The notes under the pieces were generated by a model. The model had not been told where the DNA came from, did no database searches, and saw only the letters and a program-made list of their open reading frames with translations. A DNA stretch of 64,000 bases from Mycogone perniciosa (lineage: Eukaryota; Ascomycota; Sordariomycetes; Hypocreales; Hypocreaceae), in NCBI GenBank assembly GCA_025331125.1, contig JAOALB010000110.1, forward strand, positions 62,001-126,000. The letters are read 5' to 3'. A program made the position numbers and the translations under genes. Below, in pieces: positions 11,940-24,127 of the stretch; position 1 is the first letter of the stretch, and every line of letters starts with the position of its first letter.

Positions 11940-12926
11940 TCATTTGGCTACGAGTCTTCTATTTCGCAGATAAGGCAGCGCAAGGTACCAGAGGTGAATG
12001 ACCCAACGGTGTATCAGGCCCTTAGTGAGCATGGTGAGGCCGTGGCTGAAGAAGTTCTTGAGAAGCTCGCCCCGCAGACCGTCATAGAGGGCCCGCAACC
12101 CTTCCTTTTTTAGAATTCGATAGACGACACCGAAAATAGTCATGTTCCAGAGTTTGAAGAACCATGACACGAGGAATCTTCTCCATCGGCGTTGGCTCTT
12201 GAGACCCTTTTCCTGCTCTGACGATTCCTCTCTTGGTGAATCGCTAGGCATTTGGAGCCGCGTTTTGGCGGCCTGGAACGGGTAGGTCAAGGCTACCGCC
12301 GTAGCCTTGCTTGTTGCCGCTAATAAGAAGGCAGCCCATGCGATGGGTACGTCCTCCTCTTCAAGGGCTGGGATGATGCGTGAGGCTAGTCGCCCGTTCA
12401 CGAAGAATGTTATCCCCGGGTTTAATGTGAGAACGAGGGTGGCGGAGTAGCCAGACCACAGGCCGAATATGCCACTTTCCTTGATAATGTTGGAAAATAT
12501 CTTGAGCAGAGACTCGTCGCCCGAGGACATCTGCTTCCGCGTGACGACATTGGAGAGTGGTGTGGTGAAAGCTTTGGCGCACGCCCCTGCCACGGCGCCA
12601 TTGGCGAGCTCTCTCAGGATGCCAGGACGCTTATTAAGCCGGCGGAGGTAGTTGTAGAAGCCGAAGAATAAGAAGCTGTCCACAATTGACTTGAACACAT
12701 CTGGGCCAAGTCCGCTATACAAGGCCGACACCCCACCCTCCTCTTTTACGATGCGCCTGAATGCGTCTCGGATGCCGTCATACTGCTGTTGACTGCCCAG
12801 GTGCCGTTGCGCCTTGAGGCGCGTCGTGACGAGGTCGAGAGGAGCGAGGGCGGCCGTCGAAATCGCCGTGCCAATCGACCCGGATGTCGCATGGCCAATG
12901 GCGATTAGAGCTGGCCTGGGCGCCAT
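11940..12926 (-). CDS. Mitochondrial-carrier-family transporter, peroxisomal ANT1/PMP34-like
   Basis: Intronless 328-residue solute carrier of the mitochondrial carrier family. Three ~100-residue repeats, each with two membrane helices, are visible. Signature motifs are PLDLVTTRLKAQ (repeat 1), TPLSNVVTRKQM (repeat 2, degenerate) and YPFQAAKTRLQM (repeat 3). The closest recollection is the peroxisomal adenine-nucleotide carrier group (PMP47/ANT1/PMP34), which brings ATP into peroxisomes for fatty-acid activation; this is a resemblance, not proof of substrate. A hydrophilic loop rich in Glu/Ser lies between the last two helices. The start at 12926 puts MAPRPALIAIGHATSG directly before helix 1. 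The stop is 108 bases from the NOSIP stop (convergent). Confidence 0.85.
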   Translation of the reverse strand: MAPRPALIAIGHATSGSIGTAISTAALAPLDLVTTRLKAQRHLGSQQQYDGIRDAFRRIVKEEGGVSALYSGLGPDVFKSIVDSFLFFGFYNYLRRLNKRPGILRELANGAVAGACAKAFTTPLSNVVTRKQMSSGDESLLKIFSNIIKESGIFGLWSGYSATLVLTLNPGITFFVNGRLASRIIPALEEEDVPIAWAAFLLAATSKATAVALTYPFQAAKTRLQMPSDSPREESSEQEKGLKSQRRWRRFLVSWFFKLWNMTIFGVVYRILKKEGLRALYDGLRGELLKNFFSHGLTMLTKGLIHRWVIHLWYLALPYLRNRRLVAK

Positions 12927-13643
12927 TTGAAGGAAACGGACGAGGAGAAAGAAAAATTCCCAAGGCGCAAAGAAGCGGTTCTTGAGAGAGGAACTGTAAC
13001 TCCATGCGCTCTGGCGTTTTATTGATGTGAATTCGAATCCAGCGGCTCAGACCGAGAAAACGGAGAGGGAAAAAATTTGAATACAAATCTTGGACTGGAT
13101 AGCCCAGACCATGTGGAGGAGTTGAGAAGTTTGCTCGGACACGATCGAGGTGTCCATGAGGTGAGGCAGGCTTGTGAATAGTAGGACTAGCGATACTGCT
13201 AGTTTCCTAATCGAGACAATACGTCATACCTCGGCCCACATGCCTATCTATCCGATGTGAACTGAGTCCAAGCTGTTCGTATGGAGCATTTGATAGAACT
13301 ACTAAGTGGAGGATTTTATCTTCATCTACTTGTAGAACAAATCGACTGTGTTGCTTATATCGTTCGTTTACTGCTGAAACTATCATAGTATATACAAAGG
13401 TAAGAATATATGGACAAGTAAAACAAGGCCGACACGCTGTGGTATTGAATCATCTCACTGTTTCCTCCCGATCCGTAAGCCCATTCCATGAATATTGATT
13501 CGTCATTCAGTCATCAAAGCCAACCTTGACCTTTGGAACCAATCTCGAGCCCTATTTATAGCCAAAAAAAACTCCATGCACCCTGCGCTCGACTGACCAG
13601 TAATGTTGAAAAAAAAATAACCTTCTCTTGATGTGCTTCACGT
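12927..13643. other. Intergenic upstream of the carrier gene
   Basis: About 720 bases, AT-rich with short A-runs near 13566 and 13611. It holds the carrier promoter and the SGF73 3' UTR. No gene seen. Confidence 0.5.
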
Positions 13644-15117
13644 TCATCCCCTACTCGTCACAGATGCCTGTCTCTGTGGCGGCGCCGGCATACCGAAGTT
13701 CGCTGAGCGTGCCGACCCTGGCATGCCCATAGACTCCAAGTCTGGCTCGCCCGGCGCATCCTCACTTTCTAGCAGCCCCGGATGCCCTTCAGGCAGTCTC
13801 TGTGCCCCATATCCCGTTACTTTGAAAATATTTGTGCGACCGCCGTTGGTGGCCATTTGTAGCTGTTCATGGAGTCTCGCGAGTTGATATTGGCGTTTGA
13901 TGGGCGTAAATATGGGCTGCGGAATCAAGGGCTGCGGATTCCAGTGGGCTAAAGCGCTCATTACGGCGCCAGTCTCCTCATCTGAGTCTACCGGGCCGTT
14001 GTTGGCGTCATCATCGTCCTCAAGAGGTGCGTTTGCATCAAGCGCGGCCTCTGTTGAATGATACGATTAGTCTCCATGAACATAGCGATCTTGCCCGCAA
14101 ATCGGGGGGGACTTACTCTGCTGTTTGGCTTGATTCTTTTTCTGGTATGCGGCAAGAAGCATATCGTATGGCAAAGATCGTCCCGCCACCGCGCGTTTTG
14201 CGCCCATGGAATGGCTCTTGCATGTTAATGAACGGGCACAAGGCTGGCCATTGGGTAAGATAACACCGCATTGTCGTTCCACGTCGACAGGTCCTAGATG
14301 GGATTGTCAGTCACAAAACCATTCCACACCAAGATTTTATAGACGCGACGGAGGCAAGTACCTTTTGGCTTAGGAACCTTTGCCTTTGGCTCATCCTTCT
14401 TCTTTTTTGTTTTTGGTCCCTTATCCGCGTCGCCTTCAGCCTTGCGCTTCTTGCCACCCTTATCATCACCAGGCTTCTTGCCTGCGGCTTTCTTAGCAGG
14501 GCCCTTCTTGTCATCATCTCCGTCGCTGTCGTCGTCTTTGCCGTCTCCGTTTTCTTCGTCTGCCTTCCTCGCCTCTTCCTCTCTAGCTGCCTCCTTAGCT
14601 CTCTCTCGTGCCTCTCGTGCCTCCTTCTTCCGCTGTGCCTTCTCCTTCTTAACTTTAAGGCACTGTGCAATATGCGCTTTCGCCGCCGTTTTTAGTATGC
14701 TCTTCCTACAATGCTTACACTGCTGAAGGTCGGGAGCGTCTTCCAGGGGCCGGCCGGTCGCAAACGTCTCGCGCGCTGATTCGTCTAGTAGGTTCACTAC
14801 CGGACCCGGCGATGGCGGCACGGATGGTGAATTGCTACTCTTCTTCTTTTCGTCTAAGCCGGAATTAGTATAGAATTCACTATTGGTTGGCACGTCGGCG
14901 ATCAGGCGCACCGTCAACTACACTGCCGTCCATCCAATTTCCAGGCTTGTTGTGTTTCGGTGCTGGCTTCTTCAACTTGATCGTGCCCGTCTTCGTATCC
15001 CTTTTGGAAGCGACCTTGATGGTCTGGTCATCGCCTAGTAGAATTTGTTCAGCGACTAAGAGCTTCGTCAGATTGTTGTATGGGCGCACCTTTCCGCGAC
15101 TCGGCCTCCGGCGCCAT
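13644..15117 (-). CDS. SGF73: SAGA deubiquitination-module subunit Sgf73 (ataxin-7-like)
   Basis: Sgf73/ataxin-7 anchors the histone H2B deubiquitinase module to the SAGA coactivator. Exons (complement) are 15090-15117, 14912-15034, 14362-14853, 14117-14293 and 13644-14050 (408 residues). Domains in order: a short basic N-terminus ending KKPAPKHNKPGNW; a zinc-binding CKHCRKSI..H..QC segment; a long Lys/Glu/Asp charged region; and the SCA7 domain RQCGVILPNGQPCARSLTCKSHSMGAKRAVAGRS, whose Cys/His pattern is complete; then an acidic DSDEE stretch and a conserved tail. The N-terminal model uses two introns with GTGCGC donors (55 and 58 nt) that restore one frame across three reading frames; the 58-nt one contains a TACTAAT branch point. 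Confidence 0.9.
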
Positions 15118-15715
15118 GGTGTCGCTATGTCCCCGCTTTGCTCGGGGGGTATCGAGATTATTCCGGTCGCGGGTTTGAGGTTCGCTGTATGTCCTGGTCG
15201 CGCGATGGAGGGAAAATGGAAAGAAAGTTGACAGTTTAGTGATAGATAACCTTAATGGTTGCGAGGCTGATGTCCGGAGGTGATTAACGTGTATGGCGCC
15301 GGAATAGGCAACGGACAAGGCAACAAAGATATTCCGGAAGCCTGGTCTGGGTTATGTAGCGCGCCCCACGTTCCCCATGGAGAATAACCCTGGCTCAATT
15401 GAACTTGCAAATTGAGAAACAATTCAACCTTTTTTCTCTCCCTTACGCCTTTTGTAGGATGGTAGAAGTGTGAGAGGATTGGAAACGGAAAATATTTCGG
15501 GAATGATGGTTTAAACAATTGATTTTCTTGGGTGTGGGATTCTATTCAAAAACGTCTTGGCGCTTGCTTATAGGACTCAATAATCTCATTGCCAGCATGT
15601 CATTGTCTCCCCATCACAATAGCCATTCCTGATGTGCGAATACAAAGCACTTGGATCAGAGTTTGTTGACCGGAAAAGAGAAACATCTTAGAAATTGTAT
15701 ACACAATCATTGTCA
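15118..15715. other. Intergenic, SGF73 promoter side
   Basis: About 600 bases between SGF73 and the SGNH hydrolase, both on the minus strand. No gene or repeat recognised. Confidence 0.5.
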
Positions 15716-17165
15716 TCAGTCCTGTGGATTAGTCCGTTCTTGCCATAGTTGATACACTCGGTCTCTTATAGCCATATGGCCCAGTGTCCGCTATGTTAAG
15801 TCAGGTTAAAATTCAACTTCATAGTATGAAGCAGATTAACGATGATGGAACCAAAAGGGACTCACTGGATGAAATGTTTTCCCGTAATACGTGGGAACAT
15901 ACCACATGGAGTTCTCCGCCACAAACCTGCCCCCTGCCGTACGCAAAGTTGGATCCTTGCTGGCAGCCATAGCCATCATACACAGAGCTAACTCTCCCCA
16001 GTCCCCGGATTTCTGGGCAGGTTCAAGGCAGGTTCCCGGGCTAATCAACGGAGATGTTGGGGGAAGCGGCCGATCCTGGTGGGCTGTAGCAAGCCGTCGC
16101 ACGCCTCCGGGGGCGTTATCCTCGCCCCCAACAAGAAAAAACCACGTCTCGTTTCTCGCGTAGTCAGGTTCAACAACGTTTGGCTCGCAGAAGCGATGCC
16201 CCTCAAAGGCGTCGTCATAGTCCACAAACAAGACCCTCGGCTCAGTAAAAGCGGCGTTTATAGCATCGACCGAGCGACGGATCTTAGCATTCACTGCAAG
16301 GACAATGTCGTTCATCCGCTGGCGAAGTTCGCGCTTGAGCTTCGGACCGCGCCACCAAATACCAAAGGAGTAATCGTCGCACTCCTCGGTATCGGCGTTG
16401 AAGAAACGGGCGTATCCGGTGACAGTAATAGTGAACCAGGGCCGTTTCTCCCAGCGAACGCGGCCGAGAATCTCCATGATGACTAGACGAAGCCGGTTCT
16501 CAAACTCTGTGCCCGCCATTTGTTCATCGGCTCGATGGAGGGCGGCATCACAGGTGCCAGAGTAGAAGCTGTAGAAACGGAAGATGCAACTATTCATTAT
16601 GTCGAAGAAGCCTAGGTCATTGCCGCCGATTGACAGGAGAGCGAAGTCGGCGGTAGAGGTGGTGTTGAACTCGTCTATCTGACTGTGTTCGGCACCTGCA
16701 AGCATATCGTCGATCGTAGAGCCTGTACAGGAGAGAAACTGAAACGAGGCCGAATCATCGTCATGGCCATAAACAAGATCGCCGTGAACCAGCATAGGAT
16801 AGGCATTATAACCATGGCGGCAATCGTCCTCGGTGCCGTTGAATAGTCCAGTGCCTATACCAGCAGAACAGGAGTCTCCAAGAGCAATGAAGCCAGTAGG
16901 AGGGTGGCCGGGCCGACGAGGGAAGACGGGCTCTGGGCGAGATGGAAGTTTAAGAGGAGAGCCTGCTTGAATCTTGGTCAGCACGCGGCACGATGGACAA
17001 ACCGTGTAAACTTTCCGACATGCCTGAATGTGGTCCTATAACATGCTGCTGGGACTGTCGCCAGATATGATTCTCCCGGTATGACTTGATGACCAAACCA
17101 TAGCCCCTTGTCGGAGCCAGCAGCAGCAGCAGCAACCAGGCAGCGAGGGCCAAGGACCGCCACAT
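15716..17165 (-). CDS. Secreted SGNH/GDSL-type hydrolase
   Basis: Predicted secreted esterase/lipase with an SGNH fold. Modelled exons (complement) are 17099-17165, 15866-16962 and 15716-15790 (412 residues). Exon 1 encodes a strong signal peptide, MWRSLALAAWLLLLLLAPTR. The catalytic blocks are clear: FIALGDSCSAGIG (nucleophile Ser), LSIGGNDLGFF (block III Asn), and the terminal FHPRTLGH. The latter appears only when the 75-nt intron 15791-15865 is removed, joining KTFHP to RTLGHMAIRDRVYQLW. The join between signal peptide and catalytic domain is uncertain: the acceptor at 16963 is good, but the donor could be at 17098 (136-nt intron, chosen) or 17002 (40 nt). Substrate cannot be told. Confidence 0.8.
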
Positions 17166-18616
17166 GCTGCTGCTACTGGTCCAGTAGACTCTGCTTGTAT
17201 GATAGAAGAAAAAACGACGAAAGAGCGGGCACTGTCAGGGAACGACGCGGGATAGGGCGGGAGGAGGCATCGAATGGCCCTTGGCCTAACCAGAGAGATT
17301 ACGAGCAGGGGAATCGTTGGATCATGTACCCTTGATGATCGCCAACAGGCCCCTGATTGGGGACCTGATATAGGCGTACCACGGGATTTATATAGGAAAG
17401 GAAAGGAGATGGAAGCCTAAAAGAGACGAGTACTGTGGCCTCGTCAGCTTGATCACGCATGCATAGGTTCGTTCAATGTCTAATAGTATTATACCAGCAT
17501 GGAGTAGTTTGTAGTAACGCGCCGTACGGAGTACAGATAAGGTATAAAGTCCATGTGCTGAAGTTGGGGGCTCCTACTCGCCAGGAGTCTTATCGCCCCA
17601 CAGATATGAACATGAACACCTACTAAATTCAACAAACTGTCAACACTTTTGATGCCAGCTTCCGAGGTTCAGTCTAGATGCCGGTTACTTTGGCAATTGC
17701 CGAATAACTCTCCGTATGCATATTTTTTACCCACTTCGTATGTACTCTGTACATCCAAACATTCAAGGAGATCCTGGGTTTCTAAAATAATCATCCACCA
17801 TCCACCGTCTACGAAGTAGTACGAAGTATCTATTATGAGTAGTACTATCATCAAAAGCGTCACGGGGATGCACCATCACGCAGTAGCACGCGTCATCCAT
17901 GCGCTCAGCCAACCAGAGCTGCATCCATGGTCTCTGCACTAAAGAAATACCGGCCGTTTCATCCCCACAATGCTAGGATCGTCGGGTCAGTCCCACTATT
18001 GATCGAACCCGAATCATCGCAGACAAAAAAAAAAGCTGCTTCTGGATCAACAACTGCGTCATCGCCTTGTGAATTCGTCATTCCCCAGATCCCACACCTC
18101 GAACTAACGGCACCGTCTGCGTGCAGGGATACTACCAATACATAACTACTTCATAATCGAGTATGTAGATAGTAAAATGTATGTACTTTCTGCATACACC
18201 ATATTGATTGTGTGTGATGGTCGGTGATGTCGTGCTGCTTTGGATGATGTATGCCGCCTGGCAGCATACATCACAATCGTTCCTAGAGGCCTAACTTTCT
18301 CAAGCTCCCAAGGCTGCGCCGATCCGTCCTGTAATCCTTTTCTGTCCTTCGGCCAACTATTAACAGGCATTTGTGCCCCTCCCATTGACGTCAGAGCCAG
18401 GTCGACCAAAATGACACTTTTGTTTTGGGGAGTATTAAAGCTTCCAATCCACCAGGTAATCTGTTAACAGAATCCATTCTCCCCACCATAACTTCTTGCC
18501 AAAACCACTATTCAATCAAATTGTATCACTACTACTTACGCTATTCATTGGAATATCAAAACAGTTTCAATAACAGTCATCTCTATAATTTGGTTGGTAT
18601 ATCTCAACCACCCAGC
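17166..18616. other. Gene-free stretch with TACGRAGTA motifs
   Basis: About 1.45 kb. It contains one TACGGAGTA (17525) and two adjacent TACGAAGTA copies (17810, 17820). It must include the promoter of the SGNH gene and that of the hydrophilic-protein gene; one CCCCT stress-element-like site lies at 18376. No gene recognised. Confidence 0.5.
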
Positions 18617-19489
18617 ATGGAAACCATCAACCAAATGGCATCAGCCGCCGTCAAGGCCGTCTGGGGAGAAGGAGACACTTCCGAACAAGCCCACAAGGAG
18701 CCAGTCTCTGGTGTCACTGGTGATGTCTCCAAGGGTGAGCCTTATGACGCCGGTAACATGGGTAAATATTTCCTTTCTTTGGCTCGCTTCTCCCTCCCGT
18801 TTCGGCAACTCGGCGGCGGCCCCACACCGTTCCGGAACACACCGGCTGACACGAAACCTCAGACGCCGAAGACCAAAGCAAAGTAGCATCCACTTTGAAC
18901 GGCAGTGAAGATTTGACAACGGATGCGCCCCCCACTGGCGGCGCCCAGAATGACCAACGCAACACCACAGTTATCACGGACGACACAAAGTTCCTCGACA
19001 CCAATAAGACCATAGGGTCGACAGAGAGTGCCTACGTAAATCCCGGAGCCGGAGACCTCAAGGACGTCCCGGGAGACGGACCTCAGCCCCTCAAAACCAT
19101 TGCCCGAGAAAACGGGGGAGATGCTGCCGCCGCCGCTAAGACAAACGAAACAGACATCTCTCCTCCCGCGGGCGCCAAAGAAGCGGACCCGGAAGATAAA
19201 GGAACGGGTGAGCAGTATGTCAAGACCACTGGCCTGGCCGCTGACGGAGGCGATTTTGATGCCGCCAAACCCGGTGCTGGCCGGGAAGCTGATCGTAAGT
19301 TTATCACCTTGACACCTAAATCCTTCCTAAGAGCGAACGAAGAGTACTTATTAAATCTTCCTCTTAGGATTGATGGAAAACAAGGGTTTACGTGGGGACG
19401 AAGGTGACAAAGTTGCAGGTGGTGACCGCCATGGCAAGGACAAACCAAGTCTTGGTGAACGCATCAAGCATAAGCTCCACAAGCACTGA
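18617..19489 (+). CDS. Hydrophilic, disordered stress-type protein
   Basis: Conserved-looking small fungal protein of unknown function, 232 residues. Exons are 18617-18761, 18863-19294 and 19368-19489; all junctions keep frame and have GT-AG ends. The start METINQMASAAVKAVWGEG resembles N-termini I associate with fungal stress-induced hydrophilic proteins, followed by GEPYDAGNMD. The middle is dominated by Gly, Asp, Thr, Pro, Ala and Lys with almost no hydrophobic clusters and no cysteine, so it is probably disordered. The end, SLGERIKHKLHKH, is short, basic and His-rich and could form an amphipathic helix or bind metal or membrane. This looks like a hydrophilin/LEA-like protein, but that is an inference from composition. 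Confidence 0.75.
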
Positions 19490-20388
19490 GCTATAAAATG
19501 ATGTCCACGCGAATCAATGTACTATTAGATAGCCTGTTAACGCCTTGATGAGTATATTGCTATGTTTCTTACAGACCTGATCGCCACCCTTTTGCCCTTG
19601 GTTTCTGATTTCAAAGCCCAGTAGAGCTTTCTATAAGTTATAGATACGTTCATAGAGGTACATACTAGAACATACATACATCGTTTTTCTCATCTCATAT
19701 CCGTATGGCTGGAGATGTCTGAATAATACACATCCGGCCAACCTAATCTATCTAGCGCAAAATCAGCAAATATAGCGTAGAGATAGCCTTGCCCATTCGT
19801 TACCGCAAGTATATCTCTGCTTCCAAATATCATCGATAACGCCAAATGTGTGCATAAAAACATACAATGTCATAACGCATTCCAGCTACAAAAACCAACT
19901 ATCGCTGACATCGTCCCGAGTTGAGTGATTGATGCTTTGGCGATAGGTCCCGCCCAACTCCGGGCATGTGTTAGGCAGGTATTGGATTGGATTTGACCAA
20001 AATGGGCGGTGTCGTTTTCTCCCATCAATCGAAGATTGAGAGTCAGTGCCATGCAGTCTCAACCAAAATCGAATTGTTGGAAGAGCTCCACCCGAAAGAG
20101 TACGTTCGAGATCCTTCACCAGTCTGGGTCACCAGATAGCAGACCCATATCGTCGCCTTGCATGGGCTTCTTGCACCGAACGTGCTCGATCCTAGTGCTA
20201 GGCACTATCCCCCGACTCTTGCCGCTTGTTCGCTTATACCATCAACCGCTGCCCTGCTGCGTGATAGTAGCGGCGAACCATGCCCTATACTGAACCGGCT
20301 CATGGCTCACACACCAGAGCCTTTGCCTTGTAGGTGGATGGAGCCTCAAGTTATGTTGTCAAACCTCGCTTCCTTGCGGTGAGGTTGC
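19490..20388. other. Intergenic, convergent 3' ends
   Basis: About 900 bases between the hydrophilic-protein and RasGEF stop codons. Small ORFs only; nothing recognised. Confidence 0.5.
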
Positions 20389-23300
20389 TCAAAGAAAGCC
20401 CGACTCCGCTAAGACCCTGTAGAAAGAAAACGCGTGTCAGCATCCCTCTTCTTCACTCTGCAAGAGACGATGGAGTCTCGGCTGCTAGTTTTACTGACGT
20501 CTGATCCTGTAGTATGCACATACCTCACAATCTTCTCATCCTCACGTTCACGGGGCTCAACCTGTAAACTCTTGTCATACATCTCATGAACATCTCCAGC
20601 TGCTTGCATGTTGCTTAAAATATAGTCCTGCAGCTCGGGAACTGGCTGCAACGAGTATCCCACGTTTTGGTACTGTTGAATGTCACGAATTACCTCAGCA
20701 GTCTTCGCTCGTTTGGCAAAGTTAATGAGGTTTGTCTTCTTGATGACGGAGGGAATACCATCTTCGATAAAAGTGAGATCAGTCAAATATACGCCTGTAC
20801 TCCTGTCAGATTTGCACTCTGAGTTACTCAGGCCGATCCACTCCTACCAAAAAAAGGAATACACGGTGGATTTGCGACGTGAAGCGCTTCGCGGTACTCG
20901 CCAAAGTTCTTGGTGCTGGCCATCAGACGTCGCATTGTTTCCAAGACGCTGTGCGTCCGCTGTGGAACCTGATCCCACGTTCGTTTCAGACGAGCGATTG
21001 GTGCGGTACCGAGCGCGGAGATAATGGATGTCAACGTGGAAAAGTTGTTGAGGCTTCGACATTTCTGTGACAAGTATTAGTTAACAAGTCAGATAAAACG
21101 CGGCATCAGGACATACATCGGCAACAGCAACAAAATGCTTTATCACAACCACTCGTTTCTTGACATCCATTTGAGCTAGGATCATCTCCGCCACCCAATT
21201 GGTCATCTGGTTGGAATGAAGGATCAGAGCCTTCACGTTTGGTGCTGGATCAGGCTCGCCTTCGCCGACCTTCTTCTGCCAAGTCTTATTCAAGCACTCT
21301 GCTGCCTTAATCTTAGAGTACAACCGTGACTCGATGACTGTCAGTTGTCGGGCAAATTCCATCACATCGATATCCAAGAACTTGAGCTTCTTCATGTTCT
21401 TGGGCATGATTGGCGTCGGGGTACTTTGGTTGACCGTTTGGATCAAACGCCGGGCTCCAGCCTCCTTCCCGCTAAGTCTTTGATCCAGAACCGCCATCAG
21501 TGGCCCAGAGCCAGGAGTCTCCGTTGACTTGACGGTATCCTTTGCAAACGTGAATACGTCACGGATAAGCTGCTTTGACTCCTCATTATACTCCTCCATC
21601 CAGAAGCTATCAAACCAGCTCTTCAGAATATTTACCACGCGGAATCGGATGAGCTTTTGTTTGCGATCGCGCCAAATTTCATAGTCCTGCTGTGTAAGGC
21701 CTTCGGGGGGTTGTATGCCGAACCGCTGCACCAAAAGCTCGAAGAGTTCTCGTGCTGAAGTGAACGACCGGTAGGTCAAAAGGAACGTGTTATTGAAGTT
21801 AGAGTCAAGCTTATCATGGCGCGTTAGCTGCTCCACCAGCGCCAGTAGCGATCCTCCTTTGACAGTAGGCTGTGTAGCCTTTGTATCCCAAGATATATCA
21901 CTTTCGTAGTCTAGATATAAGAAATCAGGCGTGTCATCGTCAGCTTGGAGCGTGGATTGTGGTGATGGATCCTCTCCAAGTATCTTCTTAAGCTTGGAGT
22001 AGTTGTCTTTCCTAAAACCACCGGCCAGGGGGTCTCCTTCAGTGAAGGATTGCGCGGTAATTAGCGGCGGCCGTACTGTTGTGGCCCTTGAATCTGATCG
22101 CTGGTGTAGTCGGTCATAAGGTAGTGATTCACCCCTCTGCAGTGGTGCTCTCAACACTTGCTCCCCGCGTGACCAGGGCTCTATCTGCTGCTGTTGGATG
22201 TTAATCAGGACCTGCTCGGATAGCAGCTGCAATGAGAAGCCTATATGAGACGAGTTGGTTTCTAGTGCTCTGGAACACTGGCGAACATATTCCAGACGGC
22301 TGTCTAGCGACTCTCCCCGCACCTCAGACCATTCATCTGCCAAAGGGCCAGCAACAGCCTGACAGGCCAAGATGAGATCCGATATGTTGTCATACAGTGA
22401 CTGCTTGTTGATGCTAAAATCTGCCAATTGCGGGGTTTGAAAGCTGTTGCCAAGGGAAGATAAGTCGATAGACTCAATCATTGCAATCCAGGGCTTGAAC
22501 GCCTCCACAACCCTCCCGCCGGAGGAGCAGATATTATTGCCAATAACCTCATGGCGGTAGGGTGTGATAATCTTATCTGGCGCCACCAGGTTCTTGTCCA
22601 GCTCACGAATGCTAGATACAAGCGTTCGCTTGTGATCATCCAGTCTTTCGAGAAGTTTACCGTCCAGAATCACTGTGGGCTCAGAAAAACCTTCCTCATC
22701 TTCGAGGAAGTTGGGTGTGAGAAGATCGCGTGGTCCTAGGCCGTTACTCTGCCAGCTTCCTCCAGCAGTACTGCCAATGACAAACCCCGGAAAGAGTCGT
22801 GGGATATCTTCACCCCTTTGCTGTCTAGCTACTTCAACATAGCTGAAGACACCGAGCAAAACACCGTCGGCCTCTTGCAAGCATTTCTGAACAGATTCGG
22901 CGTTGGGCCAATCGGCAGCCGCAATGTGAGAAGAAATGACGAGCTTGGAGAATTTGGACATCATGTCCCGAAAGTGTGGGTAAAGCGCCTTGTTTGTCGA
23001 TATGATGGAGGGTTGACCAGAGTGGTTGTCGGTTGTCCCAGAGCCAGCAGCAAGAAGTAGTCTTAGGTGATCAGATATATCTTCGGCTCTCGCGACATAC
23101 TCGGAGCGACTATTGTTGGTAATTGCATCACGATATCGGTCGATGGCGCGCTTGATGTTGGAAACGAGAAGGCTCCAGGTGAGAGGAGGGGTTGATCCGT
23201 CGTCGAAGAAGGATCGCGGAACACTGGCAGTGGTGGGGAGATTGTAGGTAGTGCTAGTGAAAGATGTCGCGGATGCCATATTGGGCTGTTGGCCAGGAGC

Positions 23301-24127
23301 CGCATGTCCATTGGCAAAGGTATCGGTTCTCTTCCGCCTTCCCGGTGAGGTTCCGTTGATGGAGTCCATTGATGTGGATGGGGACAAGACCGCGCTGAAA
23401 GAGGTTCGATTGCGAGACTGGAAGGCAAATATTAGCGGATTCAGCAGCCCGTTGCATTGCAAATGGGGGCCCATACCATTGATCCTCTTGATGCAAACCT
23501 CAGAGACTCGCCCTCGGCTTCTGAAGCCGAGGTGGCCGAGTCGTCGTCTTCGTCCTGGGTCAGTCCACGGGCCATCATTTCTGGAGGTGGTCTCGTCTTC
23601 TCGGGCATTGTAACGTTCATGCGATCCCTAGGACCTGTCTCGGTCGACGAGACGGGCGACTCGAGCGGCAGCTCCATACTGCGATCGCCTGTCATCATAT
23701 TGTAGTAAAAAAGGCGACCGTCGGGAGTGGCTTGGGGTATCCAAAAGTCAGCCCGTGATTTGTCGCCAGTATCAGTGCCTTCGAGAGGCAAGCCACCAAA
23801 GGCTTCACCCTCAGAATCCTCGTCCTGTTCGGCGCCGTCATCGTATATGTCGGCATCTTCAACATCGTCCTCCACGTGGTCACCATGGCCATTCTGGCCA
23901 GCGTCGGGAAGATCGTCGGGACTAGTAATGATCTGGCAGTAATTGCTGGGAAACCAGCCACGCACCCCATTGATAACGCCATCCCACCAGCCGCTTTCCA
24001 GCTGCGTGATGACCTGGATGACATCGCCCTCGTGGAAACTGAGGCTGGTCCTGTCGTCGGCCTCATAGTCATAGAGAGCGCGAACGTACATTGTGCCAGG
24101 CGGCGCGGTGCCCACGACGCCGTCCAT
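20389..24127 (-). CDS. Cdc25-type Ras guanine nucleotide exchange factor with SH3 domain
   Basis: Activates Ras by GDP/GTP exchange, upstream of cAMP/PKA and MAPK signalling. Exons (complement) are 23477-24127, 21117-23417, 20848-21064, 20524-20794 and 20389-20416 (1155 residues). Domains: an SH3 near residues 13-65 (ALYDYEADD..GWWDG..GWFPSNY); an acidic linker; a WW-like segment (DFWIPQATPDGRLFYYN) near residue 120; a long middle region; a RasGEF N-terminal (REM) motif, GGSLLALVEQLTRHDKLD, at roughly 735-870; and the catalytic Cdc25 domain (ESRLYSKIKAAECLNKTW; VAVADKCRSLNNFSTLTSIISALGTAPIARLKRTW; FGVYLTDLTFIEDGIP) to the end. The last exon is only 28 nt and supplies RVLAESGFL, a typical terminus of this family. 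The start at 24127 gives MDGVVGTAPPGTMYVRALYDY. Confidence 0.92.
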
